DNA from: Lamellibrachia satsuma | Lineage: Eukaryota > Annelida > Polychaeta > Sabellida > Siboglinidae | Length of the DNA stretch: 64,000 bases | Assembly (NCBI GenBank): GCA_033239005.1 | Contig: BSQZ01000106.1 | Coordinates: 1,353,001-1,417,000 of the forward strand | Direction: 5' to 3' | Part shown: positions 48,201 to 64,000 of the stretch, one piece after another | Layout of the letters: each line of letters begins with the position of its first letter | Numbering within the stretch: the stretch's first letter is position 1 | Notes under the pieces: generated by a model | Told to the model about the DNA's origin: nothing | The model's database searches: none | What the model saw: the letters and a program-made list of their open reading frames with translations, nothing else | Position numbers and translations under genes: made by a program

Positions 48201-48867
48201 TATGCATGCCAAGTGTGGCACACGAGCCTTACAAAAAAGCAAACGAGACAGATAGAATACATCCAGAAACGGGCAATGCGGATAATTTTCCAAGATAAGT
48301 CGTACACCGAAGCCATCACCGCAGCCAATCTACCAACGCTGTCAGACCGGAGGGAGAAGTTATGTAGAACACTATTCATAAGCATGCAACAATCTACACA
48401 TAAATTACACCATCTTTTGCCTCCCCTCCGGGAAACTCCGTATACAACTCGAAACACGAGGACTTACTGTGTGCCGCGTTGCAGAACTGCAAGATTTCAG
48501 AACTCTTTTATACCATATGCTTTAAGACACTGGCAGTAATTATGAACTGATTTATAAATTAGTTACTTTTTACATAATAGTAGTAGGCCATATAATTTAT
48601 TCTACTATAGTATTGCCTGTTTTAAGTTTTAATTTATGGTTATGTCCTTCATATTTACATTGTTAATATACAAACATTACTTTAAACATGATGTACGTGC
48701 ACCTTTTAAGTTTTTATATTTAAAGTCATATTTTTGTCTTAATTAATTTATTATCATTGGTTGTTTTACTGTGCCAATTGTATAATTCAACTGCTATAGT
48801 TGCCATTTTAATAAAATTATTACCAAAATTATTACCAAATTATTACCAAATAACAATGTCTCGTGGA
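45251..48867 (+). mobile_element. L2/CR1-group LINE, apparently full length, nested insertion
   Basis: About 3.6 kb: 226 bp before the ORF, one 1,020-codon ORF, about 290 bp of 3' UTR and a tail of tandem attaccaaa units (about 48820-48855) instead of poly(A), as in L2/CR1 elements. It splits the older LINE: gtgacaga (to about 45250) resumes as atcagtcggc (about 48868), restoring that element's reading frame. Confidence 0.75.
45477..48539 (+). CDS. LINE endonuclease-reverse transcriptase (1,020 aa)
   Basis: A single uninterrupted ORF. The N-terminal part, roughly residues 130-320, is an apurinic-type endonuclease: N-x-x-G near NIRGAL, VTETW, VYHPPG, MGDLN, and SDHMVVI at the end. The middle, roughly 550-830, is a reverse transcriptase: KATGPDEIPNW, RPISLTPVLSKCLEK, QYGSIKGTST, VDFSKAFDRVD, NAGVPQGTIFGP, then the catalytic KYVDDCTIWE, followed by LGVTLSEDLKW. 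The tail YACQVWHTSLTKKQ...QKRAMRII...RREKLC is typical of CR1/L2-group elements. The ATG at 45477 is the first in the frame. Intactness suggests recent insertion. No gag-like ORF1 precedes it. Confidence 0.85.
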   Translation: MTAALQYSAKALYQLAGFVSGKPVSSSLWKALTMNGISCTQPTRRGQRGGTMLRRPIQVVLSGFRPVQCVNTTADKVRHCNDNCVNLNNMTHTQAGHTRALGSNMQHDVHVSRNGANYNNLINVHSNKWDLPTIINTNIRGALASKIDEIKVIKDNYGVDVVAVTETWCTSRIPDGSLRLPGFNLYRRDRQDGRQHGGIVCYVRDIIPTKQWTELNQPELETMWMTIRPPKMPRNHPQITICTVYHPPGADDWTLLNHIDQSVDYVRRHHPYTGVIIMGDLNKLRDSHLKRNHNLKQIVDIPTRGTATLDKIYTNLTDLYHCPVVIAPIGLSDHMVVICTPSTSTKYTEPVVSKTSSRSCRPDDRARFAAALNLISWETLFHLPSCQQQLQFFNSTIKTLLDTHLPERKIRRCSSDRPWVDDNFRYLIRRRQIALLSENQPLYRHYRNKVNRARKSLQRKYYQRKIKSLENEHPKRWWNSVKELVGVKVNCDNLQGLANTHCSGNFSILANEISYFFESVTKDFPPLLPVDEFLPPGADTTVPYAYIINVDEVVISLSRIKTHKATGPDEIPNWILHDYAAILAPPVCAIFNSSLREGTVPALWKCADVRPVPKIRPPARIEKDLRPISLTPVLSKCLEKFMCTWIMDITMDQIDPQQYGSIKGTSTVHALVELVHKWKYAVETPGTIVRILLVDFSKAFDRVDHHILMTKCASLGLPTFITKWLTSFLCLRKQRVKIGSVKSEYTSVNAGVPQGTIFGPIGFLHHINDLQTVCEHIKYVDDCTIWEASSSSGMDSSLQVAADEVGQWTASNKMALNYDKTKELRICFKKSTPDIALLTIDGRPIQQVNSTRLLGVTLSEDLKWQLHIDEITTKASQRLYFIILLKRAGIDPHHLINIYTSIVRSVLEYACQVWHTSLTKKQTRQIEYIQKRAMRIIFQDKSYTEAITAANLPTLSDRREKLCRTLFISMQQSTHKLHHLLPPLRETPYTTRNTRTYCVPRCRTARFQNSFIPYALRHWQ

Positions 48868-49605
48868 ATCAGTCGGCAGATACACTGATGGTTTGGGACT
48901 TGTAATCGGTGAAAAGAAGACTAAAAACATGCTCACAGGCGAACATCAACTGTCCACAGATGTTCTGATCAACCACAACGAAGTGGAAACATTTGAAAAC
49001 TTCACCTACCATGCAATTGGTAGTTCCATCAAGAACCATATATGCAAGGAATCATCGATCATGGATTAAACTACAGAGTAGAGAAAGCGTCAGCAGCCTT
49101 CAACCAGCTCATGAAAATTTTGAACAAGAAATTTACCCTAAGATCTAAACTCCGCTTCTACAATTCAAACGTTCTCGATTACAACCCTACTATATGGGTG
49201 CGAATCATGGCAATTAAAAACTAGCCAAGAAAACAAAATAGATGCATTCGACATTAAATGCCTGCGCAAGATCTTGGGCATTCACTGGAGCGACCATGTG
49301 ACGAATAAAGAGATCCGGGTACGACCAGGTCAACCTCTGCTCTGGCATCCGCAACCATTTGCAGAAGACGCATGAGCTGGCTCGGCCATGTCCCACCTAC
49401 TAGACCTGCCCAGCAAGCAATGTGGTGGACACCAGCTGGTCAGAGAAGGAGAGGAAGACCGAGAATGAACTGGCGCCGGACCGTCGACGGCCACCTACAG
49501 TTGGTGACTAAAAGATGGAGCAACGTCAGGATGCTAGCGAACAACAGATCTGGGTGGAATGATTTGACTGCCTCATTCGTCTATAGACGCTGGAGCCACT
49601 AAGTC
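48868..49605 (+). pseudogene. Older LINE, 3' fragment of reverse transcriptase
   Basis: Continues the 44875-45250 element: GRYTDGLGLVIGEKKTKNML, ETFENFTYHAIGSSI, then VEKASAAFNQLMKILNKKF, IDAFDIKCLRKILGIHWSDH, and the terminal MSWLGHV...WWTPAGQRRRGRPRMNWRRTVDG. The last motif (W.GH....TP.G.R.RGRP..TWRRT) marks the C-terminus of RTE/I-group LINE proteins. Several frameshifts. Confidence 0.75.
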
Positions 49606-49782
49606 TAAGTGTCATTTGTCACTGGCACTTCATTCGTATAACATGAATCCAGACGCAATTTAATGACATGTCCCCAAAAGAGGGTACTGTCTCAAAACCA
49701 TTCTTACTATTCGTCTACCATCAACCCGAAGATAAAATAGTTATTCGGTCCACCAGGCTGAAAGGATGATGTAGGCGTAGAA

Positions 49783-49873
49783 AAGTGGCTCCACGCAGTG
49801 AACCAGGCTCATACCATAATAGATAACTGGCTCTTTTACTAGTATGAACCTGGTTCACTGCATGGAGCCACTT
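49783..49873. repeat. Near-perfect 32-bp inverted repeat, 27-bp loop
   Basis: Arms 49783-49814 and 49842-49873 are inverted copies differing at 2 of 32 positions. Both differences are C versus T, so a minus-strand RNA would pair through G-U. It could be a tiny MITE or a hairpin RNA precursor. It lies about 320 bp upstream of the RIOK2 start codon. Confidence 0.8.
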
Positions 49874-50119
49874 ATCTATGGCTAAGGTTTGGGTTAGGAT
49901 GTCGGTACTAATAGTAACTTAATTGTACTTGTACCCCTGATAGAACTGGGAATAACTTTATGAAACATAAAAAACATTTCATGGCTTTCATAGAGACATT
50001 CTCTGGATAATGAATGAAAGCAGATATAAAATAGTGTTCTGTCCCTAAAAGGGAGTGGGCGCAATTGATGTAACCGGTTCTCTTTAACGATAGTATCAAA
50101 CGCAAACTTTTACATGTAG

Positions 50120-50142
50120 CACGTGTACTGTTGGGTTTCCGG
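50120..50142. promoter_or_regulatory. Candidate RIOK2 promoter motifs: CACGTG E-box and TTCCGG ETS-type site
   Basis: CACGTG at 50120-50125 and TTCCGG (CCGGAA on the other strand) at 50137-50142, 53-75 bp before the ATG at 50195. Both are common in promoters of housekeeping and ribosome-biogenesis genes. Motif matches alone; no transcription start is known. Confidence 0.3.
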
Positions 50143-50194
50143 TTATGATTCGTAGCAATTTTGTCGAAATAGATAATAGGCTTGTGAAGTAATC

Positions 50195-58676
<8,482 letters not shown>

Positions 58677-59303
58677 GACGGAAACCCGGGGTTGCTCCAT
58701 GGTTGAGCCGCTACCCTGTGCCTTCGGATCCCAATGTCATCCCAGCAGGGAAAACATGTTACGTGTGGCTGATATAGTTCTTAGACACCATCGGATGCAT
58801 GCATGTGTTTGAGGCGCATTTAATGGATTTCTACAGAATTCTCTGTGCAACCTACAGATCGCTTGATAGGGAGGCCATTGGTCAGTTGCACTTCAATCAA
58901 TTTTGAGTCGATTGATTGACCAATTGATTTTGAGTTTTACTTTTTGTCAGGATCAATCAGATTAAAAATTCAGGTTTTGATTTAGCCTTTATTGCCCATA
59001 TATTTGTTATATGCATTATACATTGCCATTGGTGCTCATATCCATCAGATGTGTGTAATATGTGCATAGAAAACTGACAGACAAAAGGATTGGACATGGT
59101 TGTAATATCAACTAAATATGTAACAAAGCCTTTATTACCAGTTATTTTTGATGTTCCATCCAGGATGTCTTATCCTTTAAATGTACTGGTGGTGGTAGAA
59201 TTTTCTACAGTAAACAATATTACTGTGCATTTTGTTGCATTGTATGACAGCGATGTCACCTCATTCGTGTATGATACTGTCTAAAAATCAAAGTCAGGTG
59301 TCC

Positions 59304-59354
59304 AATAAATCTGCTGACAGTACAAGTTTTGTGTACGCTAATATGGAAAATAAA
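59304..59354 (+). terminator. Candidate RIOK2 polyadenylation signals
   Basis: Two AATAAA hexamers at 59304-59309 and 59349-59354, 630-680 nt after the stop. Which is used cannot be told. Confidence 0.45.
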
Positions 59355-59394
59355 GAGAAACTAGTATAACTGATATGATAACATTGATTCATTT

Positions 59395-59680
59395 AACCCA
59401 TTGCAAATCAGGTTCATCTACATTTGTACTACGTGTATAGTTAAAATAATATTTTATATACAGTGAGTTTAATAAAAGATTGCACACTTTTTTGTGAAAT
59501 CATAAAAATAACTGACTTTCATCATTAAATCAGGTAACTTGCAAGTGTGAAAAACATTGTCAGTGTACAAATGAGCTAGCACCCATTGTGGCTACTAGGC
59601 AGGTCCACTTTTTGTGTTAAATGAGACAAGCGAAAAAAATCAAATTGAGGAGGGATCTTTAAATGTGTCAGTGATATTTG
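59395..59680 (+). mobile_element. Dispersed repeat R1, copy 3
   Basis: Blocks in R1 order: gcaaatcaggttcatctaca, one gtttaataaaagattgcaca unit, ggtaacttgcaagtgtgaaa, acaaatgagctagc, ggctactaggcaggt, aaatgagacaagcgaaaa and gagggatctttaa. Confidence 0.65.
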
Positions 59681-59831
59681 GCTTGTAACAACATAACAAA
59701 ATAGAAGGTGAAGGACACATGGCAACTCATCAGTAGACATCATCTGTTGCCTAAATACCAGATTATGATGTATTGTCTTTCACATGGCAGTGTTCTGAAG
59801 CCATTGCAGGGCTTGCCAGTAGTGATGTACG

Positions 59832-59957
59832 TTAGTTATCCTTCTTGAAGTTGGCTCCAGCAGCTTTCAGCATAGGCATAAGGTTACCCTGGTTGTGCAA
59901 TGACCATAGGTCACTTCCGCCTCCGACACACTTGCCTCCAACAAACACGCGGGGAAC
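59832..59957 (-). CDS. Exon 3: glutaredoxin C-terminal half
   Basis: Minus-strand acceptor gttttgacag. [34 protein letters not shown], then TAA at 59834-59832. Ends like a single-domain glutaredoxin, with no appended thioredoxin-reductase domain. Confidence 0.87.
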   Translation of the reverse strand, partial: VPRVFVGGKCVGGGSDLWSLHNQGNLMPMLKAAGANFKKDN

Positions 59958-62510
59958 CTGTCAAAACAACAAATGGGACATAATAGTACATTTATATAGC
60001 AGTGTAAATCTGAACAAATTCCATTCAGCGCATTAAATACATATTAAAGATATATATATAAATCAGTTAGCTAAATAAATTATAAATTACTCAAAGCGTG
60101 ACATGCATAGTAATATATATAATTAATTAAATAAATTAGTTAAACAGATGCTACCACAGATCAATCTTGCACTTCAGGGTATTTTAATATTATTATGACT
60201 CCCATCTGTCATGTTATCATGGGAAAAAACAATAATTATGCTCACTGAATGTTGGTCTTGCATATTCTAAGAAGTCCCCCAGAAATGGAATAAGTAAAAA
60301 GGGTTGATATCTGTGTCAAACTGCACATTTCAAGGTAGCTTTCTGCTGTTTACATGCTTCATTTTAATTATTACAAAACCATGATTGCAGAATGTTTGCA
60401 TTCAAGAAGTTTTAAATATTTTATACATTAGTTGGGGAAAATCAACCAAGCTGTTTTTAAAAAGTAACATAATTTCAACCTGCCAACCCTGCGCATGATA
60501 TTTCAGTAACGTACCGTTCTGGCACCAGTCAGTGCTTCAAACATGTCCTGCAGGGCACCCATGTTGTCACGGTGGTCTATGTTTGCAAGGTGGTAGGACA
60601 CTCCAATGTCACCAAGGACGTCTTTGGCCATGGTAGAGAATTTGCATGTTGTCTTCCCAAACACCACAACCGGGTATGTTGTGAGCATGTCATATATGTA
60701 GCAATATTCCTCCGAGTCAGCTTTCCCCTGTCACACAAAGTCAACGCTGCATTGACATGATATGAGATCACGTTAACTGTGTCACTACTAACACTACCCT
60801 TAATCTACTCTTTAGCAGTATTCAATTAAAGTATTTACTAAGGGGCCGTTCAAAATTGTCGATATTTACCTATGCGTAGTGCACTAAGGAGGGTGGGTGG
60901 TGTGACATGACACCTTTAAAATGTTGACAACTGTGAGCGGCCCCAGACCTACATGACACCTTTAAAATACGTTTCTTTTCATAATCTTGGACCTGGGTAC
61001 CAAATACTGTAATAAGACCTGCGTACTAAATTTTAATTAATCTCGGTTGCATGCGCGAAATATGACCACCGTTGCATCACGCAACACTACATGATGAACT
61101 GTTGTAGAACTATATTGTTTTAAATTGCATAACCTTTCAACACGCTGTTCTGTAATACATCGATATAAGTTTTTCAGTCTGGAAAATTATCAACATTTGA
61201 AAGTACGAATTCAGGGAGGTGGGTTTGAGTTACTGAGAATAGTATGCTTTATATGAACAGGTAAATGTTGACAACTGTGAGCGGCTCCTGACCTACATGA
61301 CACCTTTAAAGTGCGTTTCTTTTCATAATCTTGGACCAAATACTGTAATAATGTTCACAGTTCATCTCCCAACTCCTGGTAGTCCAATAGGCCATTACAA
61401 CCTCACCAAAAATATATAGGATATCGATAATACGTACACACCTACAATATGATACATATTTTGTATTTTTTGCATTTAATTTTTTTATATTTTGTAATTT
61501 TTTGCATTTAATTTTAAAATGTCACTTAGCGCTGAAGACGGCACAACAGCTGTGTCTATAAACAAAGGACCTTTCATAATGTTAATGGAAACAATGTTCC
61601 ATTTGTCACTGACTCATGACTGCCATGTCTGGACGTAATGAGAAATACTAGCTTGCACAGTAGAAGCCCTCTAAGGAAACAAAGCAGCCACCCCTCTGTA
61701 ACAACCAGTCGACCATTCTATCGCAGTCTGTTTTTGCCAGATCTATATGCATGAATCTGTAATCTGACCAACCTCAGTAATCAGGCCACTTTATCTTAGT
61801 CACTTGAGTGGTCTCTTTAGGGGAATTCTATTGTATTAATTTTTAAAGGTGTCAACTGATTTCTGTGTCAAATGCTAAGCTTTAGTAACTCTGTGAGCTA
61901 TCGCTAATGAAAGCTGTGATTCGGTCAGTTTTTATGCTTGGGGGAAATGTTGACATGAACAATTCTATACTGTGATCTGCTACTCCATCAACTACATTAA
62001 CCTTCTTCTCTTGTTGCAGGTGTAGGTGACGTAACACTTGCCTTGGTGACCACAAGATGTAGAATATTCTTAGTCTTACATAGTCATAGGACTTGGTGTG
62101 TATGGCTTCTCTGACGTGTTGGGTTAGTCGATGCTCTTCTATGAGAAACAGTAGTCTTGGTGACGTGTGACTTGTCATTTGATTTCGACTTCCTGGACCT
62201 GGATGTAGATTCTAGCACAAATGCCTAGACCTAGACAATGTTTCAGTAGGTCAAATCCTTCAGTGTATGTTCTTTGTGAGTCGTTGGGGTGCCATAGAGA
62301 GTCAGGTATCATTAGTGTTTTCTAAATTACAGCTTACTTAAACTGATTAACATAACTAGTAACGTTACGTACCGGTGGTGGGGGTGGCGGCCCTTCATTT
62401 GTAGTCACACCAGTCAGGCTGGGACGCCAGAATTTCATAATTAAAGGCTGAATGTATTTATGGAATAACCACAATAGAAATGGAATCACAATGCATGGTA
62501 TACAGACCAT
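59832..62510 (-). CDS. Glutaredoxin with C18orf32/UPF0729-like N-terminal segment (three-exon model)
   Basis: Exons 62510-62373, 60727-60515 and 59957-59832 have phase-0 junctions and join into 158 residues. Exon 1 starts [20 protein letters not shown], almost the N-terminus of C18orf32/UPF0729 proteins (a hydrophobic membrane-associated segment), and ends in a run of Pro. Exons 2-3 form a glutaredoxin fold: [12 protein letters not shown] with a C-x-x-S active site, then [12 protein letters not shown] with the cis-Pro, then CVGGGSDL (glutathione-binding GG...SD). A lone active-site Cys suggests monothiol chemistry; with the hydrophobic leader this resembles the layout of membrane-anchored secretory-pathway glutaredoxins of yeast, by analogy only. 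The glutaredoxin exons are firm. That exon 1 belongs to the same gene is inferred from phase, strand and lack of another start. Confidence 0.6.
59958..60514 (-). other. Glutaredoxin gene intron 2
   Basis: 557 bp, GT-AG on the minus strand, AT-rich, nothing else seen. Confidence 0.8.
60515..60727 (-). CDS. Exon 2: glutaredoxin N-terminal half with CKFS active site
   Basis: Minus-strand acceptor gtgtgacag before 60727 and donor acg|gtacgt after 60515, both phase 0. Encodes [35 protein letters not shown], an [19 protein letters not shown] helix region, and ART. Confidence 0.85.
60840..60956. mobile_element. MITE family M1, copy 4 (short, internally deleted)
   Basis: aggggccgttcaaaattgtc...tttaccta and aaatgttgacaactgtgagc...ggcccc are inverted termini only about 60 bp apart. 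Confidence 0.65.
61016..61290 (+). mobile_element. MITE family M1, copy 5 (right portion)
   Basis: gaccaccgttgcatcac, ttgttttaaattgc, cagtctggaaaattatcaac and terminal aggtaaatgttgacaactg...ggctcc. The left terminal repeat is absent. Confidence 0.6.
62373..62510 (-). CDS. Exon 1: C18orf32/UPF0729-like N-terminus
   Basis: 46 codons from ATG (62510-62508): [28 protein letters not shown], then [10 protein letters not shown]. The donor on the minus strand is ccg|gtacgt, phase 0. Strong family resemblance for the first 25 or so residues. It could instead be the first exon of a separate C18orf32 homologue whose second exon I did not find. Confidence 0.7.
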
Positions 62511-63159
62511 TTTGCTGTTTTTATGTTATTGTATACTCGTTAATTTATTTTACTGTTAGCAGCTAAACAAAATAACATTTTCCTGTCTGAAAACCCTGTG
62601 TGTTTAACAATAATGAAAGAAAATTCCAGTCACTTTAAATTGATCCATTGACATCTATATTCTAGCGACACGCTTCGCGGATTGAAGCGCGACGAAAAAT
62701 ATAGATGGAGTCGGGTCGTTATTTATCTTCCAGATTCATAACATCGGTTGTTTTATGCGATAAAATTCAAGGCCGTCGTCAGGGCTTAGAAAGCTGTTGT
62801 ACAAATTTTTAAAAAACCATCCTTAACGTCAACAGCGACTGATATTTTACTGAAGTTCAGCGACTCGGGATGATGTGATGCAATACGTGAAAGATACCCG
62901 AAAGAAGAAGTTAATCTTCCAGCAATGCCTGACATGACCATCAATACATGGGATGGCTAAATTACTTACCAGCTTAAATTCCATTAGGCGAACCGATGAG
63001 GTGCTGACATATAAGCACGTATAATGGACATGTGATGGCACCTGTTCGGCCACATCCTATACGCAGGACTAGGAGGCGTCCGCAAACCAAGTATTGCCCG
63101 CATTTTCCCCAAACTTACGGATTCGAGGAATATCGCGGCCGACCCAGAACCAGTCACCG
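62511..63159. other. 5' flank of the minus-strand gene
   Basis: Includes a CpG-containing patch (gcgacacgcttcgcggattg...gcgcgacg, about 62664-62695) that may mark the promoter. No supported ORF. Confidence 0.4.
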
Positions 63160-63440
63160 GTGAGCCGCTCTCGACGGACCGACCACCGTGAGCAACTCTC
63201 GACGGCATGGCCACAGGAGAGCCGCTCTCGACGGACCGACCACCGTGAGCAACTCTCGACGGCATGGCCACAGGAGAGCCGCTCTCGACGGACCGACCAC
63301 CGTGAGCAACACTCGACGGCATGGCCACAGGAGAGCCGCTCTCGACGGACCGACCACCGTGAGCCACTCTCGACGGCATGGCCACAGGAGAGCCGCTCTC
63401 GAAGGTCCGGCTACCGGGGAGCCGCTCTCGATCTATGGTA
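63160..63440. repeat. 57-bp minisatellite built from two half-units
   Basis: gccgctctcgacggacc recurs at 63164, 63221, 63278, 63335 and (diverged) 63392, period 57 bp. Each unit has two related halves sharing ctctcgacgg. 57 is divisible by 3, so long Arg/Ser-rich ORFs appear on both strands. Confidence 0.95.
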
Positions 63441-63444
63441 TGAC

Positions 63445-63657
63445 CACAGGAGAGCCGTTCTGTACAATAGGGAAGAGGAAGTTGGATTTGTGGATTTATG
63501 GGAAAGTTTTGTTGGGAGGGGTGATATGTACATGAAGGATGGGCTTCATTTAAGTGGAAAGGGGGCGGCAGTATTCGCGGACAAACTTTCAGCAGCAGTA
63601 GATAGCGACTTGGGTACAATGACAAATATTTTTGGAAGTAAACATTCTTTAAACTAG
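63445..63657 (+). pseudogene. CR1 LINE ORF1 C-terminus (SGNH esterase-like), 5' truncated
   Basis: The frame reads EEEVGFVDLWESFVGRGDMY then MKDGLHLSGKGAAVFADKLS to a stop at 63657. VDLW...F and DGLHLS.KGA..FA are the end of the esterase domain found in ORF1 of CR1 LINEs, with the D-x-x-H pair of SGNH hydrolases. The upstream part is replaced by the minisatellite. Confidence 0.65.
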
Positions 63658-64000
63658 AAGTGCAGGGGGGTTACCTAGAGGTGTCTCAAGCAGAACAAGA
63701 GACCACTAGCACAGATAAACCAATATCAAATCATCCGAAAAACATCTCTGAAAAAGGTTATAGATGCGTATGTTTAAATGCAAGGAGCATAGTAAATAAG
63801 AAAAACGAATTAAACATTATGGTAGAAGATATTGACCCTCACATAATTGGTATAACTGAATCATGGGCCAACATAGATATAACAGATGCTGAATTAGGAC
63901 TGACAGGATACGTAATGTTTAGGAAAGATCGAATAGGAAGAAGGGGCGGGGGAGTTATTTTATATGTTAAAGAATCTATTCAGGCTTATGAAATGAAACT
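63640..64000 (+). CDS. CR1 LINE ORF2 start (AP-endonuclease), runs off window
   Basis: Open frame overlapping the ORF1 stop region: GYRCVCLNARSIVNKKNELN, then PHIIGITESWANIDITDAEL, then YVMFRKDR and GGGVILYVKE. NARSI, ITESW and RKDR...GGGV are the first endonuclease motifs of CR1 ORF2. No stop in the window, so the element may be intact beyond it. Confidence 0.75.

Larger units (their letters stand above)
49606..50194. other. Upstream region of RIOK2
   Basis: Contains the 49783-49873 hairpin and the probable RIOK2 5' UTR/promoter. No other ORF is supported. Confidence 0.5.
58677..59831. other. Convergent 3' flanks of RIOK2 and the glutaredoxin gene
   Basis: RIOK2 3' UTR (to about 59370), then dispersed repeat R1 copy 3, then the 3' UTR of the minus-strand gene. 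No further ORF supported. Confidence 0.6.
60728..62372 (-). other. Glutaredoxin gene intron 1 (model)
   Basis: 1,645 bp, GT-AG on the minus strand. Holds two M1 MITE copies within a tandem duplication. 61360-62370 has no recognised feature. An unrecognised exon of a separate C18orf32 gene cannot be excluded. Confidence 0.55.

Noticed and set aside
62984..63625. 213-codon minus-strand ORF with SPVAMPSRVAHGGRSVESG repeats
   Set aside because: Opposite-strand reading of the 57-bp minisatellite and of CR1 ORF1.

Overview
The window is animal nuclear DNA. Coding sequence is split into GT-AG exons, introns are long and AT-rich, and the sequence is full of minisatellites, microsatellites, non-LTR retrotransposons (LINEs), SINE-like repeats and small inverted-repeat transposons. 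The genes belong to metazoan families, and the mix of CR1/L2-type LINEs, Penelope-like relics and large minisatellites fits an invertebrate (my guess is a marine lophotrochozoan or a similar lineage). The species cannot be fixed from sequence alone. No prokaryotic or viral genome segment was seen.

Three host genes are supported. (1) Positions 465-41506, plus strand: a giant multi-PDZ protein, 5' end outside the window. Its C-terminal PDZ domain resembles that of pro-interleukin-16/PDZD2. Two huge exons encode disordered Ser/Thr/Pro/Asp-rich protein, and PDZ domains are split across introns. Exon 1 carries an apparent +1 frameshift near 2809-2930. (2) Positions 50195-58676, plus strand: a complete nine-exon RIOK2 (atypical kinase of 40S ribosome maturation), 552 residues as assembled, with all catalytic motifs and one probable GC-AG intron. 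(3) Positions 59832-62510, minus strand, convergent with RIOK2: three phase-0 exons that join into a 158-residue protein. A C18orf32/UPF0729-like hydrophobic N-terminus is followed by a CxxS (monothiol-type) glutaredoxin domain. This is the most unusual gene model here.

The rest is repeat-dominated. Introns of the PDZ gene hold minisatellite arrays with units of 24, 49, 68, 18-23, 77, 24, 20 and 42 bp, including a 2.9-kb array of about 42 copies of a 68-bp unit. A 28-bp array lies just 3' of the stop codon. Between the PDZ gene and RIOK2, an intact single-ORF L2/CR1-like LINE (ORF 45477-48539) is inserted inside the reverse transcriptase of an older decayed LINE (44875-45250 and 48868-49605). 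A CR1-type LINE with an esterase-like ORF1 and the start of ORF2 runs off the right edge, preceded by a 57-bp minisatellite. Other mobile DNA includes a hAT-like miniature element with a perfect 8-bp target duplication (19961-20176), a MITE family with five copies, a pogo-like MITE, a TA-flanked MITE, a dispersed repeat with three copies (one expanded into a minisatellite), tRNA-derived SINEs and a Penelope-like relic.

The three host genes have no evident shared pathway. Their neighbourhood is ordinary eukaryotic synteny. Strong candidates for follow-up are the C18orf32-glutaredoxin gene model, the near-perfect 32-bp-stem hairpin upstream of RIOK2 (49783-49873), and the 68-bp array whose monomers repeatedly place a 3' splice-site-like motif against a GT.
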